From NCBI GenBank assembly GCA_900752335.1, contig CAADUZ010000007.1, positions 1 to 64,000 on the forward strand: DNA of 64,000 bases. The letters run 5' to 3'. The translations under genes were made by a program, and so were the position numbers. Shown here piece by piece: positions 59,005 through 64,000 of this stretch (within the stretch, counting starts at the first letter, position 1; every line of letters begins with the position of its first letter). Origin of the DNA: Clostridia bacterium. Lineage in GTDB: Bacteria; Bacillota; Clostridia; TANB77; CAG-508. A model generated the notes under the pieces. That model worked only from the letters and a program-made list of their open reading frames with translations. It was not told where the DNA came from and ran no database searches.

Positions 59005-59673
59005 TTATTTATTTAACAAATCTGGTCTTTTTATTTTTGTGACCTCTAGCGATTTTTCCTCTCGCCATTTTTTTATATTCTCATGATGCCCAGACAGTAA
59101 TACTTCTGGCACTCTTTTCCCTCTAAATTCTTCTGGTCTTGTATATTGAGGATATTCTAAAAGTTTGCTATTAAATGATTCTTCTTCTACAGACTCTTCA
59201 TTTAATACGCCTTCTACATACCTACTAACCGAGTCAACTAATACCATTGCTGGCAATTCTCCACCTGTTAATACATAATCTCCTATAGATATTTCCTCAT
59301 CTACAATTTCGTCTAGAACTCTTTGGTCTATTCCTTCGTAATGTCCGCAAAGTAATATTAAATGTTTTTGTTTTGATAATTCTTTTACTTTTTCTTGGTC
59401 TAGTTTTTTACCTTGTGGTGATAGGTATATAACTTTGGCATTTTCTTTATCTTTGATAGAAGAATATGCATCATATACTACGTCCGGCATCATTACCATG
59501 CCAGCTCCTCCACCATATGGATTATCGTCTACTTTTTTATGCTTATCTTTTGAAAAGTCCCTAATGTTTATTAAATTAATTTCTATTAGTTTCTTTTCTT
59601 GTGCTTTTCCAATAATGCTTTCATTTAATACTTCAAACATTTCTGGAAAAAGTGTAAGTATATCAAATTTCAT
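59005..59673 (-). CDS. trmD: tRNA (guanine37-N1)-methyltransferase TrmD
   Basis: 222 residues. MKFDILTLFPEMFEVLNESI is the N-terminal signature, DDNPYGGGAGMVM follows, and LLCGHYEGIDQRVLDE with DEEISIGDYVLTGGELPAMV is the deep trefoil knot binding SAM. The C-terminal RPEEFRGKRVPEVLLSGHH completes the tRNA-binding part. It methylates G37 of tRNAs that read CNN codons. It lies between rimM and rplS. Confidence 0.97.
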   Translation of the reverse strand: MKFDILTLFPEMFEVLNESIIGKAQEKKLIEINLINIRDFSKDKHKKVDDNPYGGGAGMVMMPDVVYDAYSSIKDKENAKVIYLSPQGKKLDQEKVKELSKQKHLILLCGHYEGIDQRVLDEIVDEEISIGDYVLTGGELPAMVLVDSVSRYVEGVLNEESVEEESFNSKLLEYPQYTRPEEFRGKRVPEVLLSGHHENIKKWREEKSLEVTKIKRPDLLNK

Positions 59674-59684
59674 TTTTCCTCCAT

Positions 59685-60194
59685 TTAAACTAAACCATCA
59701 ATTAAGTGAACAACTATCTTTTCATTTTCAATATCAATTTGCTTTATTACTTCTTTTGTTGAAGGAAGCAATATCTGTTTTCCTAGCTCATTTTTTACTA
59801 CATATATATCATGACTTTTGTTGTTGTAAATATCGTCTACTTTTCCAAGTAAATTCCCATTTTCGTCATATACATTAAGTCCAATTAAATCTGCTATAAA
59901 ATAGGTATCTTTTGGAAGCTTTCTTGCAGCTTCTCTTTTTATTTTAATATAGCAACCTTTATATTTTTCTGCCATATTTATATCTTCTATACCTTTAAAT
60001 TTAATTAAAACTTGGTTTTTATGATATTTGATTTCTTCAATTTTCATTCCTATAAGTTCTTTGTTTTTTTCAACAAGTACACTTTCTAGTTCTTCAAATC
60101 TTTCCAAATCGTCTGTAAATGGATTTACTTTAACAAAACCTTTGATACCGAATGTATTTACTATTTGACCTATTTCAAACAAACTTTGTTTCAT
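59685..60194 (-). CDS. rimM: 16S rRNA maturation factor RimM
   Basis: 169 residues. The N-terminal domain GQIVNTFGIKGFVKVNPFTD contacts S19, and the PRC-barrel (LPKDTYFIADLIGLNVYDEN, LGKQILLPSTKEVIKQID) closes it. It assists assembly of the 30S head. It lies in the conserved order with trmD. Confidence 0.95.
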   Translation of the reverse strand: MKQSLFEIGQIVNTFGIKGFVKVNPFTDDLERFEELESVLVEKNKELIGMKIEEIKYHKNQVLIKFKGIEDINMAEKYKGCYIKIKREAARKLPKDTYFIADLIGLNVYDENGNLLGKVDDIYNNKSHDIYVVKNELGKQILLPSTKEVIKQIDIENEKIVVHLIDGLV

Positions 60195-60213
60195 TTTTAA
60201 CTCCTACTTTAGA

Positions 60214-60444
60214 CTAACCTAAAAATTCTATTACTACCTTCTTCTTTTCTTTTGAACCTAAAGCTTTCATAAGAGTACGTATAGAGTTTGCAACTTTTCC
60301 TTGCTTTCCTATTACTCTTCCCATATCCTTATCGTCTACTTTAACTTCATAAGTAATTTTTCCTGCTTCTTCTTTTTCATTTATAGAAACAGCTTCTTGG
60401 TTTTCAACTATGTTTTTAATTATTGTTTCTAAAACTTGTTTCAT
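60214..60444 (-). CDS. khpA: KH domain RNA-binding protein KhpA
   Basis: 76 residues. DMGRVIGKQGKVANSIRTLM holds the KH GxxG loop (GKQG). KhpA and KhpB bind small RNAs and mRNAs and affect cell division in Gram-positives. The gene lies between rpsP and rimM, as in most Firmicutes. Confidence 0.95.
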   Translation of the reverse strand: MKQVLETIIKNIVENQEAVSINEKEEAGKITYEVKVDDKDMGRVIGKQGKVANSIRTLMKALGSKEKKKVVIEFLG

Positions 60445-60491
60445 CCCAAATTCCTTTCTACTGTTAGATGCATTTTATTATTTGCAAATTT

Positions 60492-60725
60492 CTATTTTGC
60501 TTTTTCTATTAAAGCCTTAACAGTATCTGTAGGTTTTGCACCATTTTTGATCCATTTTTCTACTTTTTCTTTGTCTAAAACTATTGTAGATGGTTCTGTC
60601 ATAGGGTTGTATGTTCCTATTTGTTCTATTATTTTTCCATCTCTTGGGCTTCTTGAATCAGCCACTACTATATGGTAAAATGGAGCTTTTTTTGCACCTT
60701 GTCTTTGTAGTCTTATTTTTACCAT
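60492..60725 (-). CDS. rpsP: Ribosomal protein S16
   Basis: 77 residues, a short but complete S16. MVKIRLQRQGAKKAPFYHIV and ADSRSPRDGKIIEQIGTYNP are the family motifs. It binds 16S rRNA early in 30S assembly. It opens the rpsP-khpA-rimM-trmD-rplS run, with a strong GGGAGG RBS. Confidence 0.97.
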   Translation of the reverse strand: MVKIRLQRQGAKKAPFYHIVVADSRSPRDGKIIEQIGTYNPMTEPSTIVLDKEKVEKWIKNGAKPTDTVKALIEKAK

Positions 60726-60800
60726 TATTTATTCACCTCCCGAAAATTTTGATAAGAATTATATTAATTCTTAAATATATATTTAAAATTTAAAATCTAA

Positions 60801-61160
60801 TTAATATACTGCTACTACTTTTTCTATTAACAATGTATTTGTAGATAAAAATAGTACAATAATTGGTATTATTACAATAAATATTGCAAGTATTATGTCT
60901 AATGCTTTTTTGCCTAAAACTTTTGTCATAAATAATACTACTACTGAAGCTATGCTAAATATTAAATCAAATAACACAAATGGCAATACTTTTTGCACTC
61001 TGTACATTTCTATTGACATTTTACCTTCCTCTACTGGTGGCATATAGTCTAAATATGTTGGTGCTGAATTTTTTATAACCATATATGCTATTCCTGAAAT
61101 TACGCTTGATATAACTAGAATAATTGCTAGTACAATTAATATTTTTTTATAATTTTTCAT
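60801..61160 (-). CDS. Four-helix membrane protein of unknown function
   Basis: 119 residues with helices at about 5-29, 55-72, 76-90 and 93-112. The outer loop between helices 1 and 2 (SAPTYLDYMPPVEEGKMSIE) contains Pro. It lies one nt past the ffh stop on the same strand, between ffh and rpsP, a site that usually has no extra gene. No family was recognised. Confidence 0.65.
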   Translation of the reverse strand: MKNYKKILIVLAIILVISSVISGIAYMVIKNSAPTYLDYMPPVEEGKMSIEMYRVQKVLPFVLFDLIFSIASVVVLFMTKVLGKKALDIILAIFIVIIPIIVLFLSTNTLLIEKVVAVY

Positions 61161-61161
61161 A

Positions 61162-62514
61162 TTATTTTAACATTCCTTTCAAATCTGCTGGGTTTATTCC
61201 CTTCATCATTTTTCTCATATTTTTGCTATCTTTCATTTGCCTCATCATTTTTTGTGTCATTTCAAAAGATTTCATAAATTTATTTATTTCTTGAACTGAA
61301 GTTCCACTACCTTTTGCAATTCTTACTCTTCTATTTCCATTTAGCAGTTTTGGATTTTTTCTTTCTTCTTTTGTCATAGAAGATATCATTGCTTCAATTC
61401 TTGTAAATTCTTTATCGTCTACTTTTACCTCTTTTAGTGCATTCATTCCAGGTATCATTTTAAGTAATGACGAGAAAGAACCCATTTTTTTGATTTGCTT
61501 TAATTGTGTCAAATAATCGTCTAAATCTAAATCTTTTTTCTTTTTTAATTGCTTTTCTAGTTTTTCCGCTTCTTCAATATCTATTGCTTCTTCTGCTTTT
61601 TCTATAATCGAAAGTACGTCGCCCATTCCTAAAATTCTTGATGCCATTCTTTCTGGGTAGAATACTTCAATATCGCTTAATTTTTCGCCTGTTGCTGCAA
61701 ATTTTATTGGTCTACCTGTAATTTTCTTAACAGATATTGCAGCACCGCCTCTGGTATCACCATCTAATTTTGTAAGTACAACACCATCTATTCCCAATGC
61801 TTCATTAAATGCTTTTGCAACATTTACAGCATCTTGACCTGTCATACTATCTACAACAAGTAAAATTTCGTGTGGTTTTACATTTGCTTTTACGTTTTTT
61901 AGCTCTGTCATAAGCTCTTCGTCTATATGAAGTCGTCCGGCTGTATCTAGTATTACTACGTCGTTTAGCTTGCTCATTGCAACGTCTATTGCTTGCCTTG
62001 CAATTTTTACTACGTCTTTTGTTCCTTCGTTTGCATAAACTGGAATATTTAGCTGACCACCTACAACTTGAAGTTGTTTGATAGCTGCTGGTCTATATAC
62101 GTCACATGCAACTAGAAGTGGCTTTTTCCCTTGTTTACGAAGTAAGTTTGCAAGTTTTCCTGCTGTTGTAGTTTTACCAGAACCTTGAAGACCTACAAGC
62201 ATTATTACTGTTGGTGGATTTGGTGTAAAGTTTATTTTGCTTTCTGTTCCACCAAGAAGTTCTACTAATTCGTCTTTAACAATTTTTATAACTTGTTGAC
62301 CAGGTGTTAATGATTTTAAAACGTCCTGACCTAGTGCTTTTTCCTGTATGGTATTTATAAATTCTTTAACTATTGCATAGTTTACGTCTGCCTCTAATAG
62401 TGCAAGTTTTACTTCTCGAAGCATTTCTTTTAAATCCGATTCTGTAATTCTTGCTTTTCCTCTTAATTTTCTTGTTACTTCTTGTAATTTAGCAGATAAA
62501 CCTTCAAATGCCAT
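61162..62514 (-). CDS. ffh: Signal recognition particle GTPase Ffh
   Basis: 450 residues. GLQGSGKTTTAGKLANLLRK is the P-loop, DVYRPAAIKQLQVVGGQL and DTAGRLHIDEELMTEL follow, and TKLDGDTRGGAAISV is the G4 loop. The methionine-rich M domain (FMKSFEMTQKMMRQMKDSK) binds 4.5S RNA and signal peptides. It forms the SRP with the scRNA and works with FtsY. It lies 30 nt downstream of ylxM. Confidence 0.97.
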   Translation of the reverse strand: MAFEGLSAKLQEVTRKLRGKARITESDLKEMLREVKLALLEADVNYAIVKEFINTIQEKALGQDVLKSLTPGQQVIKIVKDELVELLGGTESKINFTPNPPTVIMLVGLQGSGKTTTAGKLANLLRKQGKKPLLVACDVYRPAAIKQLQVVGGQLNIPVYANEGTKDVVKIARQAIDVAMSKLNDVVILDTAGRLHIDEELMTELKNVKANVKPHEILLVVDSMTGQDAVNVAKAFNEALGIDGVVLTKLDGDTRGGAAISVKKITGRPIKFAATGEKLSDIEVFYPERMASRILGMGDVLSIIEKAEEAIDIEEAEKLEKQLKKKKDLDLDDYLTQLKQIKKMGSFSSLLKMIPGMNALKEVKVDDKEFTRIEAMISSMTKEERKNPKLLNGNRRVRIAKGSGTSVQEINKFMKSFEMTQKMMRQMKDSKNMRKMMKGINPADLKGMLK

Positions 62515-62543
62515 ACTGTTTCCTCCTTTATTTTTAAACTATA

Positions 62544-62891
62544 TTAGTTTAAACAAATTAGTTCTTTTCTAACGTTATTTAGTATTTTTTCTATTTTCTT
62601 ATCTGACGAATTGTCTTTAATTTTGTTTAATTCTGAAATTATTTCCTGTATTTGTTTCTCCTGTTTTAGCATCTTTTTCATAATTAAAAGCTTTTCTTCA
62701 AATTCGAAAAGTTTGTTTTCCCCCTTTTTTATTACGTCTCTTACTGCTTGTCTTGTTATATTATTATTTTCAGCTATTTCAGAAAGTGATAGGTCATTAT
62801 TATAGTAATCATTAATAAATTCATACTGTTTTTCAGTTAAAAGTTTGCCATATATTTGGCATAAAATGCTTACTTTTACCTTTTTTTCCAT
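62544..62891 (-). CDS. ylxM: YlxM-like helix-turn-helix regulator of SRP genes
   Basis: 115 residues from the ATG at 62891, which follows AGGAAGTG. An upstream in-frame start lacks an RBS. ILCQIYGKLLTEKQYEFIND and LSLSEIAENNNITRQAVRDV give a sigma-70 region 4-like helix-turn-helix. A Lys/Glu helix follows. YlxM is co-transcribed with ffh in Firmicutes and affects SRP function. Confidence 0.92.
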   Translation of the reverse strand: MEKKVKVSILCQIYGKLLTEKQYEFINDYYNNDLSLSEIAENNNITRQAVRDVIKKGENKLFEFEEKLLIMKKMLKQEKQIQEIISELNKIKDNSSDKKIEKILNNVRKELICLN

Positions 62892-62919
62892 CTTATCACT
62901 TCCTAATTTAAGACAAAAA

Positions 62920-62950
62920 TATATTAGCATTATTTTGTAATGCTAATATA
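62920..62950 (-). terminator. Terminator between folA and ylxM
   Basis: TATATTAGCATTA (62920-62932) pairs perfectly with TAATGCTAATATA (62938-62950), with TTTTTG next on the minus strand. Confidence 0.8.
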
Positions 62951-62988
62951 CTTTACACCATTTTTGTGAATTTGTCAAGTGTTTTGCC

Positions 62989-63477
62989 TTATTTTCTTAC
63001 ATAAGTTACATATTCGTAATCATATGGATTTTTTTCGTCTTTTATTCCTTTTTCTCTTTCTACTATTTTCCATGTATTTTCATCTATTTCTGGAAAATAT
63101 ACGTCCCCTTCAAATTCTTGGTTTATTTTTGTAATGTATAGCTTTTTTGCTTTTGGTAGTAATAATTTATATATAGTTGCCCCACCAATTATAAAGTTTT
63201 CTTCTTCTGATTCTTCATAATCTTTTAATTTGTCTATTCCATCTATTACTCGCACATTTTCGTCTTCTATATTTAAATTCATATCATTGCAAAGTACAAT
63301 ATGTTTTCTATTTGGAAGCACTCTACCTAGTGATTCAAAAGTTTTCCTTCCCATTATTATATTATGCCCTGTTGTTAGTTTTTTAAATCTTTTTAAATCT
63401 TCTGGTAAATGCCATATTAGTTTATTATCTTTTCCAATAACATTATTTTTTGCAACAGCTACTATTATACTTAACAT
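62989..63477 (-). CDS. folA: Dihydrofolate reductase
   Basis: 162 residues. LSIIVAVAKNNVIGKDNKLI and WHLPEDLKRFKKLTTGHNII with GRKTFESLGRVLPNR are the substrate and NADPH motifs, and EENFIIGGATIYKLLLP follows. It reduces dihydrofolate to tetrahydrofolate, which ThyA consumes. It is translated 18 nt after thyA in the same operon. Confidence 0.97.
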   Translation of the reverse strand: MLSIIVAVAKNNVIGKDNKLIWHLPEDLKRFKKLTTGHNIIMGRKTFESLGRVLPNRKHIVLCNDMNLNIEDENVRVIDGIDKLKDYEESEEENFIIGGATIYKLLLPKAKKLYITKINQEFEGDVYFPEIDENTWKIVEREKGIKDEKNPYDYEYVTYVRK

Positions 63478-63495
63478 TTGTTTCCTCCTATCTTT

Positions 63496-64000
63496 TTAAA
63501 TAGCTACAGGTATTTTGCCTATTTGAATATCTTTGTTATAGTCATAATTTTGTATTTCAAAATCTTCTACTTTGAAATCATAGAAATTTTTAGTTGGGTT
63601 ATTTATAACTAGTTTTGGATGAACGTCCATTGGCTCTGCTGCTATTAATTTTTCTATAATAGGTACATGCCTATCATATATATGGCAATCTCCGATATTA
63701 TGTGTAAGTGTTCCTACTTCTAAACCAGAAACTTGTGCAAACATGCATAATAGAGCTGCATATTGCATAGTGTTCCATCCATTTGCTGCAAGCATATCTT
63801 GTGAACGCTGATTTAGTATTAAATGCAATTTTCCGCCCTTTACTAGCCATTGTGTGCCATATGCACATGGTTCTAAATTCATATCTTTTAAATCTTCGAA
63901 ATTAAATATATTTGTCATAATTCTACGGCTTGCTGGGTCATTTTTTAGTAGATATAGTGCATAATCTACTTGGTCCATGGTCTTTATTCCTTCTTTTGTT
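63496..64000 (-). CDS. thyA: Thymidylate synthase, C-terminal part (runs off the right edge)
   Basis: 168 codons are visible, and the frame continues past the right edge as KEGIKTMDQVDYALYLLK. LEPCAYGTQWLVKGGKLHLI holds the active-site Cys, NQRSQDMLAANGWNTMQYAA the dUMP-binding Arg/Ser and Asn, and LTHNIGDCHIYDRHVPIIEK follows. It makes dTMP from dUMP using methylene-tetrahydrofolate. An internal ATG at 63978 is not the true start. The gene is paired with folA. Confidence 0.95.
   Translation of the reverse strand, partial: TKEGIKTMDQVDYALYLLKNDPASRRIMTNIFNFEDLKDMNLEPCAYGTQWLVKGGKLHLILNQRSQDMLAANGWNTMQYAALLCMFAQVSGLEVGTLTHNIGDCHIYDRHVPIIEKLIAAEPMDVHPKLVINNPTKNFYDFKVEDFEIQNYDYNKDIQIGKIPVAI

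Overview
The window is a 64 kb stretch of very AT-rich chromosome from a Gram-positive, endospore-forming, Clostridia-like anaerobe. The evidence is the low GC content, AGGAGG-type ribosome binding sites, an intact cotJABC spore-coat operon, a YtxC-like sporulation gene, a T-box leader on ileS, dockerin and cadherin-like surface proteins, and Clostridia-style orders such as rpsP-khpA-rimM-trmD-rplS and queA-tgt-TIGR04086. Most genes lie on the minus strand. Species cannot be named from the sequence alone.

Layout: 1-8.7 kb carries a CDF transporter (cut by the edge), a Fic protein, an amidohydrolase, a UDG-like protein, an MBL-fold hydrolase, an AbiEi/AbiEii type IV toxin-antitoxin pair with a 21-bp dyad straddling its promoter, rlmD, ybaK and a Nudix hydrolase. 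8.7-14 kb is an accessory-looking stretch: tRNA-Leu, small orphan genes, a RhuM-family gene and a three-gene operon of unknown function (two membrane proteins plus a soluble protein). 14-23.6 kb has cotJABC, pyk, a glycosyltransferase, ytxC, a rhodanese, a divergent SecD/SecF-like pair and an HD hydrolase. 23.6-29.9 kb has a pseudopilin-like gene with two secreted partners (one frameshifted), a tiny transcription unit carrying a CT/GA microsatellite, a WG-repeat protein, and tgt (frameshifted) with queA.

29.9-45 kb holds a HExxH secreted protein, ileS behind a T-box with an apparent ATC specifier, a complete type III toxin-antitoxin locus (three 39-nt antitoxin RNA repeats, a terminator, then toxN), a pseudopilin-FGE fusion whose 3' end looks like the variable region of a diversity-generating retroelement, a TraX-like protein, and a cell-wall module (ftsE, ftsX, two coiled-coil M23 peptidases, a CtpA-type protease). 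43-53 kb adds a split transketolase, a UPF0182 protein, ftsY, tRNA-Thr(CGT), a multi-domain surface protein and a dockerin-bearing glucosaminidase-like hydrolase. 53-64 kb holds tsaE, a tsaB-rimI fusion, a Lon-type protease, a small orphan gene, a relBE pair, and the housekeeping run rplS-trmD-rimM-khpA-rpsP-ffh-ylxM, then folA and thyA (cut by the right edge).

Three toxin-antitoxin types (II, III, IV) occur here, and each has a recognisable promoter. Four dispersed palindromic intergenic elements occur, two of them from the same family. Two genes are broken by single-base frame changes. The most promising leads are the candidate hypervariable pilin-like protein, the type III and type IV toxin-antitoxin regulatory architectures, the microsatellite micro-gene, and the unexplained three-gene operon at 11.9-13.4 kb.
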